64,000 nt of DNA from Glandiceps talaboti. Lineage: Eukaryota > Hemichordata > Enteropneusta > Spengelidae. Each line of letters begins with the position of its first letter. Position 1 is the first letter of the stretch. Positions 32,015 to 46,458 of this stretch are shown in pieces. The stretch lies in NCBI RefSeq assembly GCF_964340395.1, contig NC_135554.1, forward strand, positions 18,081,592 through 18,145,591. Reading direction: 5' to 3'. The notes below the pieces were generated by a model. It was not told the origin of the DNA. It did no database searches and worked only from the letters and a program-made list of their open reading frames with translations. The translations under genes were made by a program, and so were the position numbers.

Positions 32015-33845
32015 GCGCGATTGACCAATATTTAATACTCACCTCGTCGTCAAAAGTTTCATTATTTGCTATTTGGAATGTACTTTCTCCTCCATCTTCT
32101 ACGTCACTTAGATATATTTCAAGTGATGCATACCTGGTAAATAAACATCCACAATGTAGTTAATAAAATGATACTTAAGGCGCCAAAGATGGAGATAAAT
32201 TTGCTTTGTTTGCCCTGGCGGGAATATTCGACATCAAATGAAAGGAAAAATGATACTGCATCATTGCTTATCACATGGACCGTTTACATTGTTACCAAAA
32301 TAGACTTTAGTTGTTTATAAAGATCTCATTTGCATGGCCTTTTTGTACAAGAAGAAAACATTTTCAAATCAAAACAAAATTTCCCTCACCTGCAACCCCT
32401 GCATTTAGAAGCATCGGTTTGATGACAGCAAGGTAGATGTTGAGCCCTCGGAGACGAATCAATATGTCCGCTCTGATAACCACCCTCATTATATTTATCA
32501 ATGTGGAGGTCACCATTTTTTACTATCGAGTTAGGGAGTCTTAATAATTTGGCAATCCTGGGGGAAAAACAAGTGTATTAGCGACAATAATCCAGTTACA
32601 TTCTAGAAACACATTATTTTAAAGTAAAAACCCAATCAGACTTATTTTTCAAGTTTTAAACCCATTTGTGAAAATCAATGCAGACGATGTTTATTTGACC
32701 ATACTGACACAATTTATGAATATAAAGTTTTCGTTCACCTGGAAGTAAATGTATTGAAAAAAATCAACCAAATAGAAGTGTTTATCAAACTGATCTATCA
32801 GTGTAACACGGCCTCACCTGTCTTTAATTCTGTTGATGACGTCATCATCAGTCTTCTTGACATTAATATATTGATATTTACTTGGTTGTACAAGTGGCCA
32901 CTCTTCCGCACGACCCAGAATTAGTTTCTGAAACTCTTCCATTCCGTAGCCCTCCAGTTCTTCTTTAGTTAGTATATCTATGAACGAGAAAACACATTTC
33001 TCCTAATATTCTTGTTGTGATGGCAACTGTTACCATGGCAAGTGACTTCACACAACGTTGATTTTTGACATTAAAATCGTACACAAATTTACTACAACCT
33101 CAGATGATTATATTTTCAAAAGTAGTCTGACATACAGCAACACACGATCACGCTGTGGTATCTATGGGCCACCGTACAGATATTAAATATCGTGCATTTG
33201 CTGTGTACATGTATTCCTGTGTAACTGTTATGTTTCTTACACACATGAATGTACTGAATGTAAATGTTCAATATGCAGCACAGGGAATTCAGGCTCATAA
33301 CGTGAATTTTTTTGTTTACAATAAAGACACACCGAATAACAAGAAATTAATGAAAATATATTGCTAACACATGAGGGAGCCCCGCGGCGTCACGGCATAC
33401 TTTAAGGCCCAATAGAACACTGCATTAAATGTTAATATAAGTTTGCACAAAACGACTACTAAAATGCTATTATGTCCACATCACCTTAAATACCACCACC
33501 ACCACCACCACCACCACCACCACCACCACCACCACCACCACCACCACCCCTTTAATAATGGTTACCGAGAAACGGTAACATCAATATCTTATTGATATAA
33601 AATTATGTGTTGCACATATATATATTTTTGTGAGTTGATATTTTCTCTCTCTTGATTGTTGATTTTTAATTGCGCATTTCTGTTCGTTGTACACTAAAGA
33701 ACAAATTGGGCTTGGGTCCCCCTGTAGTTACAGTATAACAAATGAGAAATCATTACCATCGTGGTCTTTGTCGAGCTCCGTTGTGTCGTATCTGAAAATT
33801 AAAATATGACACAAATGAAAAAGTGTCCAGTTTTGTACGAGCCTA

Positions 33846-33890
<45 letters not shown>

Positions 33891-33938
33891 GTCTATGTCT
33901 GTCTCTGCCTGTCTCTGTCTATGTGTGTGTGTGTCCCC

Positions 33939-34019
<81 letters not shown>

Positions 34020-35421
34020 CAGATGATCTACAAAAAAACGTCCCAATAACTGTTACAAGCTACTGCAGTATATGTAGTTCTTTAATTAGTCTTTCATTTC
34101 TTCCTATGTGTGAGAAAGGCTGTAAGTAATTAAGTACTCCACTTACATTTTAAAAAGATCTCGTTCATCGAAGAACAGAAAAAAACTATCTTCTAAAGTA
34201 AACCTCATCTTCGGAAAAGGAAGAAAAATATAAAAATATAAGTAAGTATATATATTTCATTTCCCCCGAGTAAAATAAAAGATGTACTAACATATGTTGT
34301 AATTGTAATAAATATCAAAAAGAACGAAGTCGAGAAAATATTTCAAATTTCGTTACACTGCATTCATGACGTCAAGTCTGGATTCCAACTGTGGTCTACT
34401 AACCACAGTCTTGTCAAACTCCCTCGATTACTACAAAAAGTTGTTCATCTTATCAGTGAACCCCCAACTGCTATAGTGACGTAAATAGTGTATAAGTAGC
34501 ATCCTAAGCTGACAAATATACCATATTTGGAAATTACAAAACTGCCCCAGTAAACACTAACTTTATGAGGGACTGTGTTATTGGTCAGAATTTTGTGATT
34601 GATTAACAAAGACATGATGTTAATGACTGTGTGGGTGGCTGTGGGTGAATTTTAAAGTTCATCTCAGGACTCGTTTGACCAGACTGTGATTAGTAGACCA
34701 CAGTTGGAATCCAAACTACGCAAGCCAGTGCATATCTTCTGGCTACAACGTGTACTGAGCGCACCTCTGTGCGTTTGTCTCTAATGGTGCCGTAAAGAGG
34801 CGGCCTGTGGTTTTACGGCGATAACAAAACATTGTGAGCATGGTCACAGATGCATAGTTATTATGACTATGTCGCCACTTATTGTCAAAGTATAAAATAC
34901 ATGAATTATAATAAATTGTGAATTATTTGTGTAACTGTGTAGTTTTTGTCCCGTTAATATAATTAGTGGCTTTTGTAGATTTGGTTCTTGTCGGCGTAGT
35001 AATTGTTGTCTCTCATCGTCGCAAACCACAGCCTCTTTTACGGCACCGTCCAAAACGTGCCGTCAATACAGGTCGTTATTTCGAAGTTCGCGGAAGAAAT
35101 AACACCTCTGGTTTGCGAGAATGGTATACAATATTGTTGGGGGGGGGGGGGCGCCTCATTTTGCAACTGTGACGGAGGTGTGTGTCAATTTTTTTTCAAT
35201 GGTATGAGCAAACAATCGGGAACAATCGCAATAAAATGATGTAATGTACCATACCTCATCTGTCGTTAGTTCTTGGTTTCCGTCTAAGTCTCTGATAACT
35301 ATACGATTTCTCGCCTCCAACTTTACCAACGCTTCCTGCATTCCCTTCTCCTCGGCATAGTTTATGAGATATTCAGCCTCTTCATCGGTGACAAACTCAG
35401 GAATTTCTGAAAACAATTGCA

Positions 35422-35512
<91 letters not shown>

Positions 35513-38500
35513 GGAGGAGGAGGAGGAGGAGGAGGAGGAGGATGAAGATATCGGAAATTATTAAAGCATGTCTCTAGGATCTCTTCTAAGAATAAAGGGG
35601 ACGAATAGTTTTATTGTGTACAACTCAAATGTTATTCCAACCCAGTCAACCAAACTATATGTATGCGATTGCAATTGGAATCCTAGTAAGATGCGATGCG
35701 AAAGGTGTGTAGACATAATCTTGGGCTGCAATGAATTGAATGCTCCTCTCTGAGTTGAGGAAGTATAAAGCGGGGTAGTTGTGCCACTATGTGTCCATGA
35801 TCGGGGTAATAATTGTAAAGAGGTTTGCGTCTGCGCACAGTGTGGGATAACCTGTAAGATATCATCGTGTTCTGTATTAGACTTCTAAACCACAGCTGGT
35901 AGCATGAATGTCGTATTATACTAAGTTTGGGAAAGCGCTGCCCAAGCCGTTATATACATAGAGGGTATATGCAACAGTCTGTCAGGTTTTAATTTGTGGG
36001 TTTCCCCTTCCCACCATGAGTGAAAGAAGGATAAATTAACCACGGAATAAGAATATATCACATCTGTAAATCACTCAAATCTCGTTTATAAATTAGAAGT
36101 AACGCCTATGATCTCTTGACCCTATGACCTCTCTAACCGAGTAACGCCTATGACCCTTTTTTGACCGAGTGAGTCAATGACCTCTTTTGACTGAGAGACC
36201 TATACAATTATAAATGTCATTGCAAAAAAGTAGCATGGGCTTGCAGCTCCGCTTGACAGCCACACTATCGTAGTTCTCCGCTAACGTAAATCTCTGTGAA
36301 CTAGTAACTTCACGAGCGACTGTGCATGGACCTACTTATCTATTTTTGCTTCGATTTTAATAAAAAAAAGTTTGTTTTGGTGTGTTTTTTTTTCTTTTTA
36401 ATTGATTTGTGGGAGTCGTGATGGGCGAATGGTTAAGAGTGACCAGCTTACCTACCAATATTGTATACGTATGAACTAAGATAGAAATACACGTGTGACA
36501 CATACTGTTTCGGCGAGCTTTGAAATTGGTTGCAACATATTATCATTCGTAGTTGCTATGAGACAGACGCGACTAGCATTGGTTATTGTCTGAATCATGT
36601 TACACGAGGTTTAAAGTTGGTGGTTACTAAGCAACACCGCTCTAGTTTATAGCGCATGCGCACATTCGAATATCACTTTTATCACATTGATTTTATAATA
36701 CAAAAGTGTACATTGGATTAAAATTTTTCGAAATTTTTAAGTAAATACTTAGCGACTAAAATTCATTTGGAGTTTAAATTTCTGTTATAATTTCCCATTT
36801 TGTACAAGAGGAGACATATTTGGTCTAATAGTAGAGTGTATTGATAGCATACAAACATGTCGATTGCGTGTGTGTTCTTCGTCCCCCAATCACAAAGATC
36901 TGCTTTGCCCATATGGCGAGAGTTTCCCATGCATTCAGTGAATACAATAGAGTGATGGATCGAAAAGAACACCGGTCCTAAAGTTGTATCTCCTCTCTGT
37001 CAGAACATATGTATGGAAACTATATATTATCCTGACAATCGTGACATACGTGGCAGTCCACATACTAAATGTCAGGCTACTGAGATTGCCTTTGTTTCCA
37101 TCCGCCCACCATTACACATAGTATATAGCCCTGATTGCTTTTCTGTCTGAAAAAATACTTGATACTACCAAACTAGAGTGCCTATAGAGTTTCAATTAGG
37201 CAGCGTGATCTTTTTTTTACATCTCACACACAATGTGACAAGTTACATGAACAAATTACATTACACTGATAGCGCACAAACCTATAAAATGATATTTTTT
37301 GTTTCAGTGTGAACACAAATCAACATCATTGTCGGATGAAGCAAGGAAGATTCAAACACAAAACTGTTAATTTGTTGTTCACAGTGAGATAAAATGTAAC
37401 ATTTCATGTGCGCGTGCTATCAGTGCCTGTACTTTGTGTAATTCGTAACAAAAAACATTGTGAGAGATGTTGAAACATTCAATTTGTGCCACACAATTCA
37501 AATGTTATAGTCTTTCTGAATTGGTAGTAATTTTGACTTTATTTTGTGTGATCGAACTGAATTCCTTTCACTCTATTTTTTGCAGGTCGTTGGAAGTGGA
37601 TGAAAAAGTATGCATCAACACAATTGCTGCTTTTGAATGCCTAATAGTATATTTTTACTTCTCATTCATAACTAATTTCTGTATGACAGTAACTAATTCT
37701 GTGTCTCTTTTTTGTTTTCTAACTATTTTTAACTTGAATAATTTGCCAATCAATATGTATAAAATATGAAATATGAAATATGAAATATAAATATATGTAT
37801 AGACAGAAGACTGTGACACGTTCCATTAATTGAGTGAATCTAAAACGTATGGTTTATGGATTAAGTATAATTGTATTCTGTCGCGAGGCAATAGATAATC
37901 ACTGACACCACCGTATTTGATGGCATGCCGTGAAAATATGACCTTTTCAAATCATTTGTTGAAACGAAACGCAAATAGAAGCAAATGCTTTCAATATATT
38001 ACAATTAAGTAGTCTCGAATCCACGATCTAGAAAAATTGCCATACGGCAACGTTGATTGAAATCGATCTGTATGTATGTATGTATGTATGTATGTATGTA
38101 TGTATGTATGTATGTATGTATGTACGTATGTATGTACGTATGTATGTATGTATGTATTTATGTATGTATGTATGTATGTATGTATGTATGTATGTATGTA
38201 TGTATGTATGTATGTATGTATGTATTTATGTACGTATGTATGTATGTATGTATGTATGTATGTATGTATGTATGTATGTATTTATTTATGTACGTATGTA
38301 CGTACGTATGTATGTATGTATGTATGTATGTATGTATGTATGTATGTATGTATGTATGTATGTATGTATGTATGGCTTTCTTTATCGTCTTTTCTTTTAG
38401 AAGCACGCTGTGATTGCGCACGATGTGACATCCCTATCGCTGAATTGTATTGCCGGGGAGCTTTCTGTATGAGAAAACTAGATTGCTGCAGACTTACAAT

Positions 38501-40055
38501 AGGGAACAGAGTGAGCATATAAAGTCAATGGTGACTTTTGGTGGGCGGTGGTGAGGGGTGGGGGGTGGGAGGGGGCTTAGTTGGAGGATATAACCTGGAT
38601 GGAGACAGTACCAATGTCTTTGTTTGTCTTATGACATGCATTATTAATACTGAAGTGGATTTATAGACCGAAATCTACTTACCTAGTATTAATGGCTTTA
38701 TCATATTTAATGTGTTTATATGATGAAATCTATCCGGCATAAGTTTCACTTTCTTCGAATACCCAACCTACAGAAACCAACATTAGGAAATTAATCGAAG
38801 TGATTATAAATTGATATAAATGTAAATTGGTGTGAGAAATATACCAGACTTTGTCAATATCACATACAATACAAAACGAGTGATTTGAAATTGATGAAAG
38901 TTCGACGAATAGCAAATAATCATTATTGTATCCTTCATACACAAATTGTTAGCTCATAGGTTTTTTTTGTAATGGGAAACCGAATCGAACACGAATGTCT
39001 CTTGTGAAAACATCCATCAAAAACCAAATGTTAGAATTGCAAATGAGACAAAATATATAACGATTGATCCTTTTCGCATGGGTAACCGCAACTTAGCGGT
39101 AACTATCCTGTATCTGTGTCTGTATAAATACGTCGAATGACCAGATAACTGGTTTTGTGATCGACGGGGGACGAAGACACATAGCAGTGCTTCATGGATG
39201 CTTTGAAGGCATCGACAGGTCCAGTATTGAATGCACTACTATCTACCAGCTTGTTCCCTTCTATGATTGTTCGTGGGATCTGGAGAATGAGCTTTTGAAG
39301 ATGTCTGTATTATCCAACATTAAATTTGTGTTTAATACGTTTTCCTTAAAATCGTTTGTACCCAATGTATCAAAATATAAACCACTGACATGACAGAGTC
39401 AGTTAACATACAAAAAGGAAACATGCATTTAATGCAAACAAACTTTATTTGCCTCAGTATCATCCATATGCACGTATTTGATAAATTACACGTATTTGTA
39501 AGAAATCGCCCTTTAGTTACACACGCACATCACAACATGTATGATAAATATACGTGATATAATTTAAAACTAGAGACTTTTCGTCACTCTTTTAGTAAAT
39601 AAATATTATTTAACGCTGTCAAAAAATTTAGGACACGACATTATGGACGTTCCATATTCATCATAGCATATGCTATCGTTCATGGAACACATAAATTATT
39701 GACATGATTAAAAAAGTTGCAGAAAGACTTGATGAACTACCTGCGGTTATTTGTATTTCTCTGATATCATTTATCTAAAAAAAACCTTCCAGACTTTTGG
39801 GTTAACGTATAATTAATTAATAGGAATGAATTTTACCTTAACTCCATCCAGTCTGTACAACTCGAATTCTTCTTCATCGTCTATGCAGTTCCCATCACCG
39901 TTCTTTTTACAAGTTTCATTGCTTGCTTCAGGGTCTTTGTAGATATCGGCATGGTCGTGTTCATGGTCATGATCAGCTTCGGTTTCTTCTGCGTTCATAT
40001 ACGTCACAATGGAAGTGAAAGCGAGACAAAGTAGCAAAGCACGTCGAAGAAACAT
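31292..40055 (-). CDS. P4HTM: P4HTM-like EF-hand prolyl 4-hydroxylase, copy 1 (complete, 9 exons, 403 codons)
   Basis: This is a 2-oxoglutarate/Fe(II) dioxygenase of the ER prolyl 4-hydroxylase P4H-TM type, which in vertebrates is ER-membrane bound and carries EF hands. Exons in transcript order are 40055-39837, 38767-38683, 35406-35255, 34208-34147, 33791-33757, 32977-32818, 32557-32390, 32133-32043 and 31531-31292; all introns are GT-AG and the 1212 nt stay in frame. Residues 1-22 ([20 protein letters not shown]) form a signal peptide, then an acidic His-rich stretch ([10 protein letters not shown]). EF hands are [12 protein letters not shown] and DKDHDGDILTKE, both with canonical 1,3,5,12 ligands. 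The dioxygenase core keeps HID (HxD), the distal His of AWHGE and the 2-oxoglutarate Lys of GTKW. The protein stops about 10 residues after INV, where vertebrate P4HTM runs on for about 50 more. It lacks a KDEL-type tail. Likely luminal or secreted; substrate unknown. Confidence 0.93.
31775..32019. repeat. (CA)n/(CAGA)n/(CG)n compound microsatellite in P4HTM copy 1 intron 8
   Basis: It ends in about 19 bases of pure GC alternation (32001-32019) preceded by CA repeats, with a second short GCGCGCGC at 31963. The GC run starts 23 nt past the exon 8 donor on the minus strand. Confidence 0.95.
32043..32133 (-). CDS. P4HTM: P4HTM copy 1 exon 8
   Basis: This 91-nt exon (acceptor tttaccag, donor GACGAG|gtgagt) encodes [19 protein letters not shown], matching YMTVLFYLNNVTGGGETVF of human P4HTM, followed by an NET N-glycosylation sequon. 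A (CG)n/(CA)n tract begins about 23 nt into the following intron. Confidence 0.93.
32390..32557 (-). CDS. P4HTM: P4HTM copy 1 exon 7: HxD motif and Cys cluster
   Basis: This 168-nt exon (acceptor tcccccag, donor TGCAG|gtgagg) contains the metal-binding HID of GHIDSS and a Cys cluster, [16 protein letters not shown]. The second gene has the same exon length and the same Cys spacing. Confidence 0.93.
32818..32977 (-). CDS. P4HTM: P4HTM copy 1 exon 6: second half of EF hand 2 and helical linker
   Basis: The acceptor gttcatag and donor ACAG|gtgagg delimit 160 nt. It encodes [20 protein letters not shown] and a linker ending [10 protein letters not shown], which leads into the dioxygenase domain. 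Confidence 0.93.
33492..33548. repeat. (CCA)n microsatellite in P4HTM copy 1 intron 5
   Basis: About 19 CCA units in a single uninterrupted run. Confidence 0.95.
33757..33791 (-). CDS. P4HTM: P4HTM copy 1 exon 5: first half of EF hand 2
   Basis: This 35-nt micro-exon lies between acceptor attttcag and donor GATG|gtaatg. It encodes [11 protein letters not shown]; the loop is completed in exon 6. The second gene has a micro-exon of identical length and phase. Confidence 0.9.
33843..34017. repeat. (CTGT)n and (CA)n microsatellite in P4HTM copy 1 intron 4
   Basis: It fills about half of the 355-bp intron between exon 4 and micro-exon 5. Confidence 0.95.
34147..34208 (-). CDS. P4HTM: P4HTM copy 1 exon 4
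   Basis: The 62-nt exon lies between acceptor ttccgaag and donor AAAAT|gtaagt. It encodes [20 protein letters not shown] and matches exon 4 of the second copy ([20 protein letters not shown]) in length, phase and sequence. Confidence 0.88.
34375..34717. mobile_element. Family D TIR element, intact-looking copy
   Basis: About 343 bp with inverted ends of about 38 bp: left AGTCTGGATTCCAACTGTGG (then TCTACTAACCACAGTC), right the complement. It has no coding capacity and sits in P4HTM copy 1 intron 3. Confidence 0.88.
34784..35070. mobile_element. Family E TIR element
   Basis: The left end TGGTGCCGTAAAGAGGC...CTGTGGTTTTACG and the right end complement CGGTGCCGTAAAAGAGGCTG plus TGGTTTGCGACGATGA form inverted repeats of about 35 bp. 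The outer right flank (GGCACGTTTTGGA on the minus strand) is shared with the fragment at 63210. Confidence 0.75.
35255..35406 (-). CDS. P4HTM: P4HTM copy 1 exon 3: [10 protein letters not shown] block and EF hand 1
   Basis: The acceptor gttttcag and donor GATGAG|gtatgg delimit 152 nt. It encodes [20 protein letters not shown] (human: EIPGFLTDEECRLIIHLAQ) and the first EF-hand loop [13 protein letters not shown] (GAT)n/(GAG)n tract sits directly upstream of the acceptor. Confidence 0.93.
35422..35541. repeat. (ATG)n then (AGG)n microsatellite at a splice acceptor
   Basis: About 30 ATG units and 10 AGG units. On the transcribed strand the tract ends about 15 nt before the exon 3 acceptor of P4HTM copy 1, so it occupies the branch-point region. 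Confidence 0.95.
35703..35860. repeat. Family I dispersed repeat, copy 1
   Basis: GGGCTGCAATGAATTGAATGCT, GAGTTGAGGAAG and GGGGTAATAATTGTAAAG are shared in order with 58972-59100. Confidence 0.65.
38069..38374. repeat. (TGTA)n microsatellite, about 300 bp, P4HTM copy 1 intron 2
   Basis: It consists of nearly pure TGTA with scattered TTTA and CGTA variants. The MYVC and HTYI open frames on both strands are translations of it. Confidence 0.95.
38683..38767 (-). CDS. P4HTM: P4HTM copy 1 exon 2
   Basis: The acceptor ttctgtag and donor CTAG|gtaagt delimit 85 nt. It encodes [20 protein letters not shown] and KPLIL, aligning with GHERKVQLVTDRDHFIRTL and KPLLF of human P4HTM. It is too short and lacks a Met, so simple ORF calling misses it. 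Confidence 0.88.
39837..40055 (-). CDS. P4HTM: P4HTM copy 1 exon 1: signal peptide and acidic/His-rich N-terminus
   Basis: The start is the only Met preceding the hydrophobic signal sequence and lies about 70 nt downstream of a TATA box. The exon has exactly 73 codons and the donor is AAG|gtaaaa. It ends with YRLDGVK, matching LEGIK in vertebrate P4HTM just before the catalytic region. Confidence 0.85.
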
Positions 40056-40123
40056 TTTGGTGGAAGGTAGAAATCACTTGTATCATTCAGGTCCAATGAA
40101 CGAAATAACCTTTCCAATACATA

Positions 40124-40131
40124 CTTTTATA
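40124..40131 (-). promoter_or_regulatory. TATA box for P4HTM copy 1
   Basis: Read on the minus strand this is TATAAAAG in the context GGCCTATAAAAGTATG, 69 nt before the ATG at 40055. It predicts a start site near 40095 and a 5' UTR of roughly 40 nt. Confidence 0.55.
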
Positions 40132-41137
40132 GGCCGCAGACCTGTTTTAGTGAGGGCGTGTCACATACATATTATAATCAACACCTCTACATCATCACAT
40201 CTCTTCAGTCGAATTTGTAGAATTTCTATTTCTTTTCTCGACACTGAAGATAAATTAATTTTTATTTGCATGTTTCATCAACTAATAAACCTTACTATAT
40301 TTAAATTAAATTTGAATTAAATTTGAATCAGTTTAAAAAATAATTTCATGAATCAAACTCTCAAAATGTTATTAATAAATGGAAAAAAAGGCCACATTCA
40401 TAATGTATTAAGATGAACCATATTGACATCTCGCTTTCAACACTATCACATATAACATATGTACACGTTGGTCTTACCGGAGATCATTGACTTGTTGCAT
40501 AGATATATGTGGAGGACATCAATTGGTCGACACGATGGCAATATACACGTATAACTACTATCTAACCAATAAATAACTGACTTGTGGAAGAAAAGACAAT
40601 CAGGTATTTCCACAAAGACGTGTAGTCTGCGATGACACAAACACTTTTCCGGGTTACTGACCGAACATGTGATATATGTCGTGAAATAAACACTTTTATT
40701 AGGGAATGCTAATAATTAACTCGTGAAACAGTGGTAATTTGCAATATCTTATGGTGATTTACATTTTGGAGAACATTTAAGAAATTTCGAGGAGTGGCTA
40801 GACTAAACAGAGTTCAGAGATCCCGCACCCGATCCAAAACTTCAAAACTTGACATACCGAGTAATTATCATATATATTTTCTGTAAGTATTACAACATAC
40901 ATGGAAGGAATTGTCCATGATAAACATTACAGTCTATCTTGACTGTCTTCAATTAAAACGGCACTTGCTGATTCAAACTGCTGGTCATGGGGTGTTTTCG
41001 ATCAAACAACCACCAATACATTCACAGAAAATGATCAAACACCAATAATTAGAGACATTGTACATGTTAATTCGATGTCTATTTCATGTATAAGCAGTAT
41101 AGTAATAAGCTGAAATGGTGATACATCTGGAGCGCTG

Positions 41138-41252
41138 ATTTTTGGGTGCGGACCCCAAAATCAAATTGATTGGATATATTGCAACATGCTACACGTATGT
41201 GTATTGCTACACCACAGGTGATTCAATACTATTCAGAGTGTACAATATAACA
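41138..41252 (+). mobile_element. Family G SINE-like repeat, copy 1 (left part)
   Basis: TTTTTGGGTGCGGACCCCAA, AATCAAATTGATTGGAT and CCACAGGTGATTCAATACT match the copies at 42296 and, inverted, 63795. It is interrupted by the element at 41253 and seems to resume after 41514 (CAGTTTCGAATACG). Confidence 0.7.
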
Positions 41253-41514
41253 ATAGGGAACTTGCAAACCCGCCATGTTGAATGTTGCCTCATGGGAAAT
41301 GTGATAATAATTGCTAATCAATTAGTATTGTAAACAATGTTGATACATTGTCTGTAACCACAAGTAATCAATTCATAGTTACCCTGACAATTGTGGGAGG
41401 TTAATTTTATCAGTAGCTCCAGATTAGGTATTATGGTAACCAAAGATAACCCTAGATAACCCCATAGTCCTTTGCGTCTGAGCATGCTCAGTCTGGATTG
41501 CAAGTTCCCTATTA
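41253..41514. mobile_element. Family H small TIR element
   Basis: The 16-bp ends AATAGGGAACTTGCAA and its exact complement bound 262 bp. It contains CCGCCATGTTGAATG, similar to the minisatellite at 7233, which is also preceded by AATAGGGAA. Confidence 0.75.
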
Positions 41515-42295
41515 GGTCGTATCCAACAAAACAGTTTCGAATACGTAACGTTCCCGTTGCAGCTAATGTATATAGCTTTTGAGGTGATGATGTTTCACCG
41601 TATCACTATAGTTGCAGTACGTTTAAATGCTTAGTATTAAAGCAAGAAATTGCGATCTTGTTATCTTAAGCCTGTATAATTAGCTACAACCGGAATATTT
41701 TTTAATATTAAATAACTATTAAGGTTATTCACTAAAACTGGTCAGTTATTATAAAAAGACAATGTATCTGTTAATTAGTGGTCAATATTATATGTAGGTA
41801 GTGTAGTGGCAAGTGTAAATCATATCACTCCACTCAAGAATGCTACCTATTGTTATAAGGTTGGGATGCTAGCATTGTTAAAGGCTTAGTCTGAGCGAAG
41901 TATTCACTATTTTACTAGAAGGGTGGGTGGAGAAACTATAGAGATATCTCTTATGTTTCGCATCCTTAATTAATCGATTGGCTAACTGAATGCTATGTAC
42001 TTCTATAATGGTACTTAGGTCACTGCACTTTCCGCCCTTTACTGTGCGAGGAATGACAACGTGTCTTCGATTGCCCTACTTTTACCTTTATGTACGCCCT
42101 CCATGAATATTTAAATTTAACATCTGGCGTAATATTTTCGCTGCGTGATTGCTCTTTGAATATTGAACGAAAGCGTGGTCACCATTTTAAAACTGTACTT
42201 TGTAACTGGAGAGTTATTGTACGATCAGCTTAAAATATCAATAATTAAGCAGTACAGAAACGGATTGAAATCATGATCGCCGTTGAGGGCGACGA

Positions 42296-42440
42296 TGTTT
42301 GGGTGCGGACCTAAAAATAAATTTGATTTGATTTATCATGTATACAGCTACAAAAATAAGTGTATCCCCAGGTGATGCAATACTGTTCATGGTGTATACG
42401 GTATTTACGAGTAAGTCGTTTTTGAGGTCAAACATTGACA
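42296..42440 (+). mobile_element. Family G SINE-like repeat, copy 2
   Basis: GTTTGGGTGCGGACC, AAATTTGATTTGATTTAT, CCCCAGGTGATGCAATACTG and CGAGTAAGTCGTT align with the other copies in order. Confidence 0.7.
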
Positions 42441-42776
42441 AAATTGGACATCTACAAATACCCCATTCGACGGAGAACGTTCCTAGTTTTCATATATTAT
42501 CACTGAAATACTTTGTAATGCATGGAGAAATAACGATAACATTAATACATATGAGTGTCCTCTGGCTCTGTTTGAGACAACCTCGAAGAATCCACTAAGA
42601 CACTACACATTCTACAAATGGAACATTCAGAAGCACCTTTATAAACCTCTTAGTTACAAATAATGTAACTAAAAAGGTTTAAATAAATAATTTCTTTTGC
42701 AAATCTCCAGTGAGCATATCAAGACGTTTAGATCGTCATCTGCTTCCCCAGTAATATAATCACCAAAGGGATATCG

Positions 42777-46051
<3,275 letters not shown>

Positions 46052-46458
46052 TTAGTAGTGAACCCCTTAACCATCCTCCCTCCCCACCACTTCCCCGTGC
46101 CCTACAGACTCCGTCGTCTACCGCTGTTATTAAACAGATGGAAAATTTCACGACATCCCATTTCCATTTAAAACCTAAATCTGCGCACCTGATTTGTCAG
46201 CTATGAAATGTTTTAATGTTACTCTCCTTCTGTTTACTTTTTCAACAGGCCTATGCTTGGGTCAACATTACAAGAAATTTTCATTCTATTTTATCTCGCA
46301 ATCAGACTTTATTCTTTTCAATAGTGACCAGGATTTTGATATCAATTATATTTGGTTACTTTAAAAATGTCAAGAATAACTAAAATCTCCTTACCTGTAA
46401 ATTTGTAATGTGTATGTATTTTATATGTTGTGTGGCACTCTGAAAGTCCCTGTCTCTA

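Larger units (their letters stand above)
40132..42776. other. Intergenic DNA between divergent P4HTM copy 1 and the lectin gene
   Basis: It holds two copies of family G, one family H element and otherwise unassigned AT-rich sequence. No exon or clear lectin promoter element is evident. Confidence 0.55.

Noticed and set aside
33492-33548. (CCA)n array considered as a CRISPR-like or coding poly-Pro/Thr tract
   Set aside because: A simple trinucleotide repeat in an intron, without spacers.
35364-35564. Poly-Asp/Glu frame on the plus strand
   Set aside because: It is the (ATG)n/(AGG)n tract opposite exon 3 of P4HTM copy 1.
38053-38522. Long MYVC-type open frames on both strands
   Set aside because: Translations of the (TGTA)n microsatellite; no start context, no domain.
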